Source of the DNA: Treponemataceae bacterium
GTDB taxonomy: Bacteria > Spirochaetota > Spirochaetia > Treponematales > Treponemataceae
NCBI GenBank assembly: GCA_024402455.1
Contig: JAKSTS010000013.1
Location: 1-29,304, forward strand
Reading direction: 5' to 3'
Length of the DNA: 29,304 bases
Below, one piece after another: positions 7,811 through 14,545 of this stretch. Under the pieces are notes generated by a model. That model was not told the origin of the DNA. It saw nothing but the letters and a program-made list of their open reading frames with translations, and did no database searches. The position numbers and the translations under genes are program-made. Positions within the stretch are counted from its first letter, which is position 1. The number at the start of each line of letters is the position of its first letter.

Positions 7811-7839
7811 TTTACTTCTGTATCTGTCAAATATAGAAT
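7811..7839 (+). promoter_or_regulatory. Promoter of the Nudix hydrolase gene
   Basis: TTTACT (7811-7816) and TAGAAT (7834-7839) with a 17-bp spacer, followed by AAAGGA before the ATG at 7875. Confidence 0.45.
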
Positions 7840-7874
7840 AAAACCAATCAAAAAATCTGTCAAAAGGAATTGAT

Positions 7875-8450
7875 ATGCGCATATCAGATGACAAGCTGAG
7901 CTGGAATGAAACAACACAAAATATATTGATTAAAACGCCTGTTTTTGATGTTTTAAAAACACACAGTGTTTCCAAACAGGATCAGGAAGGTGATTATATA
8001 GTTCTGGAAACACGTGACTGGGTAATTACTGTGCCTGTTATTGAAAAAGACGGACAGAAATATTTTGTACTTGTGCGGCAGTGGCGGCACGGTGCAAAGT
8101 GCCTTACAATTGAATTTCCCGGAGGGGTTCTTGACAGCAATGAAAAGCCGGAAGATGGCGCTGCACGTGAACTGAAAGAAGAAACAGGTTTTGTGGCACA
8201 GAAAATGACACATTTAGGTTCTGTAAGCCCGAACCCTGCAATAATGCGCAACAAAGTGCATTTTTTTGCTGCAGAAAATATGATAAGCGTTGGCAAGCAG
8301 AATCTTGATAATGATGAATTTATCAACTGTTTTTTAGAACCTGTCGAAAAGGTTTTTGAAAAAATGGGCAATGAAGAATATTCACATGCGCTTATGAGTT
8401 CTGCACTGCTTTTTTATATGCAGAATTTTGTAAAAATAAGCAGATTCTAA
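7875..8450 (+). CDS. Nudix hydrolase, ADP-ribose pyrophosphatase-like
   Basis: A 191-residue cytoplasmic hydrolase with a complete Nudix box: G84-x5-E90-x7-R98-E99-L-x-E102-E103-x-G105-F106. The upstream RQWRHGAKCLTIEFPGG segment and SPNPAIMRNKVHFF after the box are typical of the ADP-ribose/nucleotide-sugar pyrophosphatases (NudF type), which clear ADP-ribose and similar compounds. The start ATG has AAAGGA about 6 bases upstream. A strong terminator follows, so it is a single-gene unit divergent from the kinase-like gene. The Nudix class is certain; substrate is inferred from the flanking motifs. Confidence 0.88.
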   Translation: MRISDDKLSWNETTQNILIKTPVFDVLKTHSVSKQDQEGDYIVLETRDWVITVPVIEKDGQKYFVLVRQWRHGAKCLTIEFPGGVLDSNEKPEDGAARELKEETGFVAQKMTHLGSVSPNPAIMRNKVHFFAAENMISVGKQNLDNDEFINCFLEPVEKVFEKMGNEEYSHALMSSALLFYMQNFVKISRF

Positions 8451-8473
8451 AAACTGATGTTTTGTGTTATAAG

Positions 8474-8503
8474 CAGCTTGAAAACTTTCAGGCTGTTTTT
8501 TTT
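8474..8503 (+). terminator. Terminator after the Nudix gene
   Basis: CAGCTTGAAA pairs with TTTCAGGCTG (one G-U pair) and is followed by T8 at 8496-8503. Confidence 0.8.
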
Positions 8504-8596
8504 ATCTTTTCAGAAGATTTGTTTTCTGGCTGTTTTGACTGTAAATAGAATGGATTTTTGCAGTTTGCAAGTTTTTCGCAAAAATGAATTATATCA

Positions 8597-8605
8597 TGGT
8601 ATAAT
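8597..8605 (+). promoter_or_regulatory. Extended -10 promoter of the PC4-like gene
   Basis: TGGTATAAT: a TGn extension plus consensus TATAAT (8600-8605). No clear -35 box. Confidence 0.5.
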
Positions 8606-8643
8606 CTAATCGTGTACAAAACTAAAAGATGAAGGGTACAAAA

Positions 8644-8868
8644 ATGGCTGATGATTTTTCATTTAAAATTGTTGAAGAGTTCGGTTGCATTTCAGAATCT
8701 AAAGCTGGCTGGAAAACCGAATTGAATTCTGTGTCTTGGGGCGACCGTCCTGCAAAATATGACATCAGAAGTTGGTCGCCAGACCACCAGAAAATGGGAA
8801 AAGGCATAACAATGACAAAAGAAGAACTTTCTGCATTAAAAGCCTTGCTGAATAAACTCGATATCTGA
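8644..8868 (+). CDS. PC4/YdbC-type ssDNA-binding protein
   Basis: A 74-residue protein resembling the bacterial YdbC branch of the PC4 coactivator fold, small dimeric proteins that bind single-stranded DNA or RNA. The family pattern is clear: GWKTELNSVSWG, PAKYDIRSW, HQKMGKGITMTKEEL and a C-terminal helix. An in-frame ATG five codons earlier (8629) is possible, but GAAGGG lies at the right distance from the ATG at 8644. The gene stands alone, converging on holA, with a dyad at 8902-8927 between the two. A role in transcription or DNA repair is inferred from the family only. Confidence 0.82.
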   Translation: MADDFSFKIVEEFGCISESKAGWKTELNSVSWGDRPAKYDIRSWSPDHQKMGKGITMTKEELSALKALLNKLDI

Positions 8869-8892
8869 AAAGTTCAAAAATAAAACGAAAGA

Positions 8893-8930
8893 TTTAATGA
8901 CATCCCTAAATAAAAGCAGTTTTTAGAGAT
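8893..8930. repeat. CCCTAAA / TTTTTAGAG dyad between convergent genes
   Basis: CATCCCTAAA pairs with TTTAGAGATG (one mismatch) across a 12-base loop. A very similar pair occurs at 6887-6910, with the same C/A mismatch. There is no T run, so it is not a classic intrinsic terminator, though it lies between two gene ends. Confidence 0.4.
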
Positions 8931-8932
8931 GA

Positions 8933-9949
8933 CTAAACAATTGCAAAATCTTCGTAAGTCTCAACCGGTGCTCCGTTTTTGATGATGACTGAGTAAATCA
9001 AAAGCTGTAAAAGCGTGTCTTCAAAAGCTGTTCCGCCGGAGCGTATGGCAATATCTGTTTCTGCAAGTAATGCAAGAATCTGTGCAGTATCATGTCTGTT
9101 CCATAAGCGAGAAGCACGGCGGCATTGTTCCTGTGCTTTTTTGCTTGCAAAACCTTTGATTTTTAAATCAAATTGAGAAACTGCACCGTTTTCCATGAGG
9201 GAAAACCACGTATTTAATTTTCTAAAGCTGTAAGTTAAACCAGCAATTATCTGTACTGCATTTGACTCTTTTGAAAGACGCAGTTTCTGAAGAATATCAA
9301 GTGAAGTTTCGAGTCTTTCCTGTGGATTTGCTGCTGCAGCCATTGCGTCAAACAGTGTAAAAGCACTTTCTTCGCGGTTGTGTGAAAGCAGCTTTTCAAC
9401 ATCCTCTGCCGAAATTGTATGGCCTTGTTCAAAGCAGACAAAAAACTGCGAACAGTCACGTTTAAGCGAAGCTGTGTCGTTTTCGCACATTTCAAGAATT
9501 GATTCAATTGCTTCGTCTGTAATGCGGAAGCCGTTCTGCTGAAAAAACGAACGCAGCCAGGCTTCTTTGCGGTCTTGAAAAAGCTCCCAGAAGATTTTCC
9601 TGTTATCTTTTGGGACAAGGTTTTCAAGTTTTTTATCAATCGAAATTTCGTCAGAAATCAATATGAACGCAGAATTTCCATCATTTGAAGAAAGCCATTC
9701 TGAAATCATTTCGATTTCTTCTTTCTTTTTGATTAATTCTGCATTTTGAAGAACTACAAAACGGAAGTCTGCAAAAAGTGAACCGTTCATTAAAAGCGAA
9801 ACAATTTCTGCGATGCCCGTTTCTGCTGCATAAAAACGATGAACGTCAACTGAACCAAATTTTTTTTCAAAAGTTTTTTTTAATGAATCTACAGCGCCTG
9901 ATCGTTCACCGATTTCAGGACCAGAAAATAAGTAAAGTGGAGCATTCAT
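8933..9949 (-). CDS. holA: DNA polymerase III delta subunit
   Basis: A 338-residue clamp-loader subunit that opens the beta sliding clamp. Recognised from the N-terminal LYLFSGPEIGERSGAV, GSLFADFRFVVLQNAEL, the D-x2-SLKRDCSQF and FTLFDAMAAA segments and the C-terminal collar helices with TDIAIRSGG. These fit the HolA layout of a degenerate AAA+ module plus collar. The frame is open for 18 further codons upstream, but the ATG at 9949 has AGGA at good distance and its A is the last base of the lexA TGA (TGATG junction), which points to translational coupling with lexA. Confidence 0.85.
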   Translation of the reverse strand: MNAPLYLFSGPEIGERSGAVDSLKKTFEKKFGSVDVHRFYAAETGIAEIVSLLMNGSLFADFRFVVLQNAELIKKKEEIEMISEWLSSNDGNSAFILISDEISIDKKLENLVPKDNRKIFWELFQDRKEAWLRSFFQQNGFRITDEAIESILEMCENDTASLKRDCSQFFVCFEQGHTISAEDVEKLLSHNREESAFTLFDAMAAAANPQERLETSLDILQKLRLSKESNAVQIIAGLTYSFRKLNTWFSLMENGAVSQFDLKIKGFASKKAQEQCRRASRLWNRHDTAQILALLAETDIAIRSGGTAFEDTLLQLLIYSVIIKNGAPVETYEDFAIV

Positions 9950-10563
9950 CAATAAATCCTGATAATTGTAGACAGTCTGCCTAAAATCCGGACGTTCTGA
10001 CAATAGATCGGTTTAAAATCTGGATTTTCAGACTGAAGTTTTACACGTGAGGGTTCTTTAAAATATCGTTTTAGCGTTGCAGAATCGTCAAGCAGCACGA
10101 CAACAATTTCGCCGTCTTCTGCTGTTTCGCTTTGCTGAATCAATGCAGTGTCGCCGTCAAGAATGCCTGCATTTATCATGCTGCTGCCTTTTACGGTCAA
10201 TGCAAAATAATCAGATTCCTTGCGCAAAAATGAGCTTGGAACAAAAATGCGTCCTTCAATATTGTCTGTGCTGAGCAGAGGTTTGCCAGCTGTTACAGTT
10301 CCAAGAAGCGGTACAGAGACCATTTCTGATGTTGTGTTTTCTTTTTCATCTATGTCAACAAGCACACGCAAAGATCTTGAACAGTTGTCGCTTGGTGCAA
10401 GAAAACCCTTTTTGCGCAATGCGGTTATGCGGTCCTGTGCTGCTTTTACAGTAACACCGAAATGTTCGGCTACTTCTCGTATTGTCGGCGGCCTGGAATT
10501 TTCACTTGTATAATCTCGTATAAAACGCAGAGATTCCTGCTGACGTTCTGTTAAGGTTTTCAT
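9949..10563 (-). CDS. lexA: LexA SOS repressor
   Basis: A 204-residue self-cleaving repressor. Residues 1-65 form the winged helix-turn-helix (LTERQQESLRFIRDYT, PPTIREVAEHFGVTVKAAQ). The cleavage site is A92-G93 in GTVTAGKP; the catalytic pair is S128 (GSSMINAGILDGD) and K165 (ATLKRYF). All parts needed for RecA-stimulated autocleavage are present. It shares an operon with holA, which would put a replication subunit under SOS control. No Shine-Dalgarno sequence precedes the ATG; the -10 box ends 9 bases upstream, so the leader is about 3 bases. A dyad over the -10 box could be its own operator. Confidence 0.9.
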   Translation of the reverse strand: MKTLTERQQESLRFIRDYTSENSRPPTIREVAEHFGVTVKAAQDRITALRKKGFLAPSDNCSRSLRVLVDIDEKENTTSEMVSVPLLGTVTAGKPLLSTDNIEGRIFVPSSFLRKESDYFALTVKGSSMINAGILDGDTALIQQSETAEDGEIVVVLLDDSATLKRYFKEPSRVKLQSENPDFKPIYCQNVRILGRLSTIIRIY

Positions 10564-10566
10564 ATC

Positions 10567-10600
10567 TATACAAGTATACAGACTTTTTATTAGCTTGCAA
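10567..10600 (-). promoter_or_regulatory. lexA promoter with candidate LexA operator
   Basis: On the minus strand, TTGCAA (10600-10595) and TATACT (10578-10573) are 16 bp apart. The dyad TATAC-TT-GTATA (10567-10578) covers the -10 box, the usual place for autoregulation. It does not match the Bacillus or E. coli SOS boxes, and no second copy was recognised in the window. Confidence 0.55.
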
Positions 10601-10706
10601 GTCTAAAAGCAGTAATTTTACAAATCGAAAAAATTCAATTAGTGAAAGCAGGGCAGAAATTTGTAATTTTTAGAGGTTACTTTTAAACTGCCATAAGAGT
10701 GCACGG
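10601..10706. other. Non-coding spacer upstream of lexA
   Basis: AT-rich sequence with one TTTTTAGAG half-site near 10668. No gene, tRNA or clear regulatory structure is seen. Confidence 0.35.
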
Positions 10707-10802
10707 ATGGCAACGAATTCGATTTTTCACGAAAATTATAAAGCTATGGATTATTCAGCAAGGCGAAGAAAAGATTTTGGTACTGGTTTTATTGCACTGT
10801 AA
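10707..10802 (+). CDS. Possible 31-residue small protein or gene remnant
   Basis: An ATG-to-TAA frame of 31 codons beginning MATNSIFHENYK and ending DFGTGFIAL. The composition is protein-like, with an SARRRKDF basic stretch. No good Shine-Dalgarno sequence precedes it and it lies alone between lexA and ptsH. It could be a small gene, the leftover N-terminus of a decayed gene, or chance. Confidence 0.25.
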   Translation: MATNSIFHENYKAMDYSARRRKDFGTGFIAL

Positions 10803-10837
10803 TAAAAAAACAGGCAGAATACCGGACAAGTTTTTCT

Positions 10838-10874
10838 AAAAAAATGTGACAGCTGGACAAGAGAAACGTCCAGC
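10838..10874 (-). terminator. Probable terminator of hprK-ptsH
   Basis: Perfect arms GCTGGAC (10852-10858) and GTCCAGC (10868-10874) with a 9-base loop. On the minus strand a T7 run (10844-10838) follows after 7 bases, a somewhat long gap. Confidence 0.5.
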
Positions 10875-10920
10875 CGGTTCAAGATGCAAAATGATTTTGG
10901 TAATTAAAATATTCTAAAAA

Positions 10921-11187
10921 TCAGTCTTCTTCAAACTTATTTTCAAACAAAGTCTGAATTGCAGCTACGGCAGCTTCTTCGTCTGAGCCGGTTGCGCGTA
11001 CTGTTAAAACTGTCTGGTAGCAGGCAGCCATTGTTATTACGCCCATGATTGATTTAGCATTTATAGTTACTGAATCTTTTTCAATAAGTACTTCTGAAGC
11101 AAATTTATTTGCAGTCTGTGCAATTAATGCGGCAGGTCTTGCATGAATGCCTGCTCTGTTTTTTACTGTAACCAGTTTTTCAACCAT
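10921..11187 (-). CDS. ptsH: Phosphocarrier protein HPr
   Basis: An 88-residue HPr. The PTS phosphorylation site is H15 in NRAGIHARPAAL and the regulatory serine is S46 in INAKSIMGV, the target of HPr kinase. It starts 18 bp after hprK, with GAGGA about 9 bases before the ATG at 11187. Neither enzyme I nor EII genes are in the window. In spirochaetes HPr and HprK often occur with an incomplete PTS and are thought to be mainly regulatory; whether that holds here cannot be seen from this segment. Confidence 0.93.
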   Translation of the reverse strand: MVEKLVTVKNRAGIHARPAALIAQTANKFASEVLIEKDSVTINAKSIMGVITMAACYQTVLTVRATGSDEEAAVAAIQTLFENKFEED

Positions 11188-11205
11188 AGTTGTTTTTCCT
11201 CAATA

Positions 11206-12195
11206 TTAATAAGAATCATCGCTGCCATAATAGGCAGCTTGTGCTGCATCTGTTTCAATCCATTTTAATACATGCTGGTTAAATTCTCGTGCAGAGAAAT
11301 AACCCATTGCTTTAAGCCGTTCGTTCATTGCGGCTGTTTCAATAATAATTGGAACGTTTCGTCCAGGTTTTACAGGAATTTCAAGCAATGGAATTTTTAC
11401 GCCGAGCAAATCCATTGAAAGCTGCTGTGTACCGAGTCTGTCGTAGACTTTATTTGCGTTCCATTCTTCAAGCTTTACAACAAGCTGAACTTCTTTCTGT
11501 TCGCGGATTGCACCAATTCCGTAAAGCTGAGAAATGTTGATAATGCCAAGACCGCGAATTTCCATGTGGTGGCTGATTATGCGGTTAGCACCCTGTCCGA
11601 GAATTGTGTTTCCGTTTACACAGCGGATTTCTACGATGTCGTCTGCAACAAGGCGGTGACCGCGCTCAACAAGTTCCAGTGCAGTTTCACTTTTGCCGAC
11701 GCCGGAATCTCCCATAATCAAAATGCCAAGACCATAAACTTCAACAAGAACGCCGTGCAAAGTTTTGTGCTGTGCAAAAATGTTTGAAAAAACACGTAAA
11801 AGCCTGCTCGAAAATTCAGTTGATGACAAATCTGTCTGAAGAATTGCACAGCCTGCTTCTTCTGCAAGTTCAATTACATGCGGGTCTGGTGCAAGGTTAT
11901 GTGTAAAAATACAGCAGGGAATTTCGTATGAAAACAACTGGGTCAAAGTCTGAAGATTGTTTTCAGAAATCAGTTTTGCAAGATATGCAACTTCGCCGCG
12001 ACCTAAAAGCTGAACACGCTGTGCACCGAATGATTCGAAAAAACCGGAGAGTGCAAGACCCGGACGGTTAATTTCTGGAACAGTCAATTCTCGTGTTAAA
12101 CCGCGTCGACCACAGACACAATGAAGATTAAGTGAGTTATGTCCTTTTAAATCTAAATCAAGTAAGTCTAGAACGGTAAAACGTTTATCAGCCAT
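11206..12195 (-). CDS. hprK: HPr kinase/phosphorylase
   Basis: A 329-residue bifunctional enzyme that phosphorylates HPr at Ser46 with ATP or PPi and removes the phosphate again. The N-terminal domain spans about 1-135. The catalytic domain has H147 in HGVLVEVYG, the P-loop GDSGVGKS (162-169), the ADD motif (184-186), the family signature MEIRGLGIINI and the C-terminal KPGRNVPIIIETAAMN. A GTG 6 codons upstream (12213) is in frame but lies beyond the -10 box. The ATG at 12195 stands 7 bases after a TATATT with a TTGCAA 17 bp further up, so the message is predicted leaderless. Cotranscribed with ptsH. Confidence 0.92.
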   Translation of the reverse strand: MADKRFTVLDLLDLDLKGHNSLNLHCVCGRRGLTRELTVPEINRPGLALSGFFESFGAQRVQLLGRGEVAYLAKLISENNLQTLTQLFSYEIPCCIFTHNLAPDPHVIELAEEAGCAILQTDLSSTEFSSRLLRVFSNIFAQHKTLHGVLVEVYGLGILIMGDSGVGKSETALELVERGHRLVADDIVEIRCVNGNTILGQGANRIISHHMEIRGLGIINISQLYGIGAIREQKEVQLVVKLEEWNANKVYDRLGTQQLSMDLLGVKIPLLEIPVKPGRNVPIIIETAAMNERLKAMGYFSAREFNQHVLKWIETDAAQAAYYGSDDSY

Positions 12196-12202
12196 ACATA
12201 CG

Positions 12203-12231
12203 AATATACACACTCAAAAGAGAATTTGCAA
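12203..12231 (-). promoter_or_regulatory. hprK promoter (predicted leaderless)
   Basis: On the minus strand, TTGCAA (12231-12226), 17-bp spacer, TATATT (12208-12203), then 7 bases to the ATG at 12195. There is no Shine-Dalgarno sequence. Confidence 0.6.
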
Positions 12232-12267
12232 TCACTAAGCGCAATCTGAGAGAAGAATAGACAAAGT

Positions 12268-12300
12268 AAAAAAAAAGACCGGCAAAAACCGGTCTTTTTA
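12268..12300 (-). terminator. Terminator after hpf
   Basis: GACCGG (12277-12282) / CCGGTC (12289-12294), extended by A-T pairs, with a 6-base loop. On the minus strand it is followed by a run of nine T. T5 on the other side makes bidirectional action possible. Confidence 0.85.
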
Positions 12301-12313
12301 ACAAAAGAGAATA

Positions 12314-12601
12314 TTACTTCTTTTGAATTTTATCTTTTTCTTTCTTGACTTTTGTATCAAGAATATCCATTACTTTGTTCAATGCTGCGCCAAAATCGTA
12401 GTCGTCAGCTGAAACATGTGCAGATGACCCCCAGCGGAAATTAGCAGTTACATCAAAGATGATTTTTTTATCGTCTTTTACACGAACAAGAAGATCCACA
12501 ATCAAATCTTCAGCATAGCTGATTCTCTCTAATTTTTTGTTGATTAAATCCTGCTGATCCTGCTGAAAATCGAAACCTACGGCGCTCAATGTTACATTCA
12601 T
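12314..12601 (-). CDS. hpf: Ribosome hibernation-promoting factor (short form)
   Basis: A 95-residue protein of the HPF/YfiA (sigma-54 modulation) family, which binds the 30S decoding region and stores ribosomes when growth stops. The pattern is typical: LINKKLERISYAEDLIVDLLVRVKDD, then FDVTANFRWG and HVSADDYDFGAALNKVMDILDTKVKKEKDKI, with the basic C-terminal helix. It lacks the extra dimerisation domain of long HPF. AGGAGG lies 6 bases before the ATG, the best ribosome binding site in the window. It has its own promoter and terminator, upstream of but separate from hprK-ptsH. It is unlinked to rpoN here, unlike in many proteobacteria. Confidence 0.88.
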   Translation of the reverse strand: MNVTLSAVGFDFQQDQQDLINKKLERISYAEDLIVDLLVRVKDDKKIIFDVTANFRWGSSAHVSADDYDFGAALNKVMDILDTKVKKEKDKIQKK

Positions 12602-12670
12602 GTAAACCTCCTACAAAGCACATTGTCAAATTTTTTCAAAGCAGATGCATTCGAAAAAACTTACGTTAAT

Positions 12671-12698
12671 AGTATAAATGAAGACTCAATTTTTGCAA
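12671..12698 (-). promoter_or_regulatory. hpf promoter
   Basis: On the minus strand, TTGCAA (12698-12693), 16-bp spacer, TATACT (12676-12671). This gives a leader of about 60 bases. Confidence 0.5.
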
Positions 12699-13076
12699 GG
12701 AAAATCTGAAAGAAAAAATAAATATGAAAATGCATCGGCCGGAACGTTCGTAATGTGTTTTTACAGGAAATTGTTTATGTCTTTTGTTATGCTGCCGGAT
12801 ACATGAAAATCTTGTACTTTTGTGCGGAGGATGCAAATTTTACGCTTATACACAAGATTAATGCAAGTTTGCGTAAATAGACTTGCATGGTTTGCCAGAA
12901 TCAACATACCTCGCCGCAAGCAGCGAGGTATGTTGTTCTTAATAAGTGGTTGCAGTCGGGTTTTACCTCTTGTTACAGACGCAAGCATCGGGGTATAAAA
13001 CTCTCCGCACAAACAAACCGTAATTTTAGATAAATTCCAAACGAAAATCTGTGTTTTTAGAATTTCTTCTGATTTT
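12699..13076. other. Gene-free stretch with a perfect 13-bp hairpin
   Basis: No convincing gene. A perfect stem, CAACATACCTCGC (12902-12914) / GCGAGGTATGTTG (12923-12935), has an 8-base loop; no T run follows on either strand. A long frame on the minus strand (12761-13012) runs through the hairpin, has no ribosome binding site and looks unlike a protein gene. The area may be a dispersed repeat or a structured RNA; nothing here decides. Confidence 0.4.
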
Positions 13077-13499
13077 TTATAACTCTATGTATTCCTTCGG
13101 ATTGAAGTTATCAGCCATAGTCCAGGTATGAGCTTTGCCGTGCTTCATTACAAAGATTTTTACAAACTGGCGGACTTTTTCCTTATCACCCCATGACTGC
13201 ATAAACTTGCGTGACGGATGTGTGTAGATTTTTTCGAATAGACTGTCATCTTCTACAGGTTCAAAGTTTCCTGTAACACGAATCTGGGTTCCGTCTGCCA
13301 TAAAGCAGACTTCTGCTTTTGGATTTGCAATAAGCTGTCTGTACATTTCCTTGAATGCGCCTGTATGGAAAATAATACCGTCATCTCCAGCTGAAAACAT
13401 CAGAATTTCACGGACATGCGGCTGTCCGTCTGCGTCTGCTGTTGCAAGGTTCATAACAGGATTTGCATTCATCATCTTGAACAGTTCTTCTTTTGTCAT
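13077..13499 (-). CDS. Pyridoxamine-5'-phosphate-oxidase-fold flavoprotein
   Basis: A 140-residue split-barrel protein of the PPOX family, which binds FMN or F420-like cofactors. Visible family features are MNLATADADGQPHVREILMF, IIFHTGAFKEMYRQLIANPKAEVCF and IRVTGNFEPVED followed by FEKIYTHPSRKF. Members of this short class are often annotated as general-stress or nitroimidazole-reductase-like proteins; the substrate is unknown. A TTG four codons earlier is in frame, but that codon is part of the TTGGAGGA ribosome binding site, so the ATG at 13499 is chosen. It follows the AraC-type gene on the same strand after 105 bp. Confidence 0.82.
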   Translation of the reverse strand: MTKEELFKMMNANPVMNLATADADGQPHVREILMFSAGDDGIIFHTGAFKEMYRQLIANPKAEVCFMADGTQIRVTGNFEPVEDDSLFEKIYTHPSRKFMQSWGDKEKVRQFVKIFVMKHGKAHTWTMADNFNPKEYIEL

Positions 13500-13604
13500 A
13501 TTTTCCTCCAATGCAAAAAAAGTAAAAGCCGTCTCTAAAAACTAAAGTTCTTAAAGATTTTCAAGAGTATGATATTGCTGTACGGTAAACAGAACTTTCA
13601 AAAA

Positions 13605-14483
13605 TCAGTCAATTTGTTTCAAAAATCGCGCTCTGTATTCTTTCGGACTTATTCCGAATTCTTTGTGAAAAGCTGCTGTCAGATGAGAATTGCTTGAGAA
13701 ACCGCATTTATAGGCAATTTCTGTGATAGAATAATCGTCACGCCTCAGCATGAACTGAGATTTTGTCAGACGCACCTGCGACAGGTAGTTCTTGGGAGAG
13801 AGTCCGCATTCTTTTCTGAACAGTTTGCAGAAAGACGACATTGACATGTTTGCATTTTCTGCAAGTTTTGATACTGTCAGGTTTTCACCAAGATGCTGTT
13901 CTATGTATGCCTGTATTCTTGCAATGCGTGCATTTGCAGCTGGTGAACGCATGTCATAGTTTTCACCGAGAATGCTTCTGATAATCCAGTGCGTCAAAAG
14001 CATTGTCTGGCAGCCAAGCGTAATGGCTGAGTTCGGCATGTTCTTTGTAGATTCGAACGCAAAAAGGTGCAGAATCTTTAGCACGTCATGACAGATGATA
14101 AACTGATCGCCTTTGAAAAGCGGCACCTCTTTCTGGTACAGCTTAAACTGCTCTTCAACAAAATTCCTGTCTATCATAATTGTGTAATAATTCGGAAATT
14201 TTTCAGCTTTATCTTCGTGGGGCACACCCGGTGACAGAATCGAACCGAGATAATAGTTTTGCGGCACTTCAACTGTACGTTCAGAGCTATCGTCATCGGC
14301 ATCAAACTGGATAATAATCATATACGACGGATATGTATGATTATGCTTTACGGCAATTTTGCAAAAGTCAACAGACTGTATGAACAGCGCAAAATTTTCG
14401 AAGATGAAACAGTCGACCGCTTTCAAATCATCAGGTTTTATATCGGAACCTACAAGTTTTTGAATTGCATCAAAATTCTGCAT
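13605..14483 (-). CDS. AraC-family transcriptional regulator
   Basis: A 292-residue regulator. The N-terminal half is a cupin-like sensing domain (KHNHTYPSYMIIIQF, LGSILSPGVPHED). Residues about 185-292 contain two helix-turn-helix motifs: LTVSKLAENANMSMSSFCKLF and the family signature around ITEIAYKCGFSSNSHLTAAF...FGISPKEYR. The ATG at 14483 stands 6 bases after a consensus TATAAT with TTGCAA 17 bp upstream, and no Shine-Dalgarno sequence, so translation is predicted to be leaderless. The downstream PPOX flavoprotein gene on the same strand is a candidate target; that is inference from adjacency. Confidence 0.88.
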   Translation of the reverse strand: MQNFDAIQKLVGSDIKPDDLKAVDCFIFENFALFIQSVDFCKIAVKHNHTYPSYMIIIQFDADDDSSERTVEVPQNYYLGSILSPGVPHEDKAEKFPNYYTIMIDRNFVEEQFKLYQKEVPLFKGDQFIICHDVLKILHLFAFESTKNMPNSAITLGCQTMLLTHWIIRSILGENYDMRSPAANARIARIQAYIEQHLGENLTVSKLAENANMSMSSFCKLFRKECGLSPKNYLSQVRLTKSQFMLRRDDYSITEIAYKCGFSSNSHLTAAFHKEFGISPKEYRARFLKQID

Positions 14484-14489
14484 GAATCA

Positions 14490-14518
14490 ATTATACATGT
14501 CATTCTGCTGATTTGCAA
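14490..14518 (-). promoter_or_regulatory. Promoter of the AraC-type gene (predicted leaderless)
   Basis: On the minus strand, TTGCAA (14518-14513), 17-bp spacer, TATAAT (14495-14490), 6 bases, ATG. It lies in the 62-bp gap behind rpoN. Confidence 0.65.
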
Positions 14519-14545
14519 TTTTTGAAAAATAGCAGCCAGTTCAAT

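Noticed and set aside
9950..10003. Longer N-terminus of HolA
   Set aside because: It would overlap lexA by 18 codons; AGGA and the TGATG junction support the ATG at 9949.
12196..12213. GTG start of hprK
   Set aside because: It lies beyond the -10 box; the ATG at 12195 fits the promoter.
12761..13012. 83-codon frame on the minus strand
   Set aside because: It runs through a perfect hairpin, has no ribosome binding site and matches nothing known; left as non-coding, low certainty.
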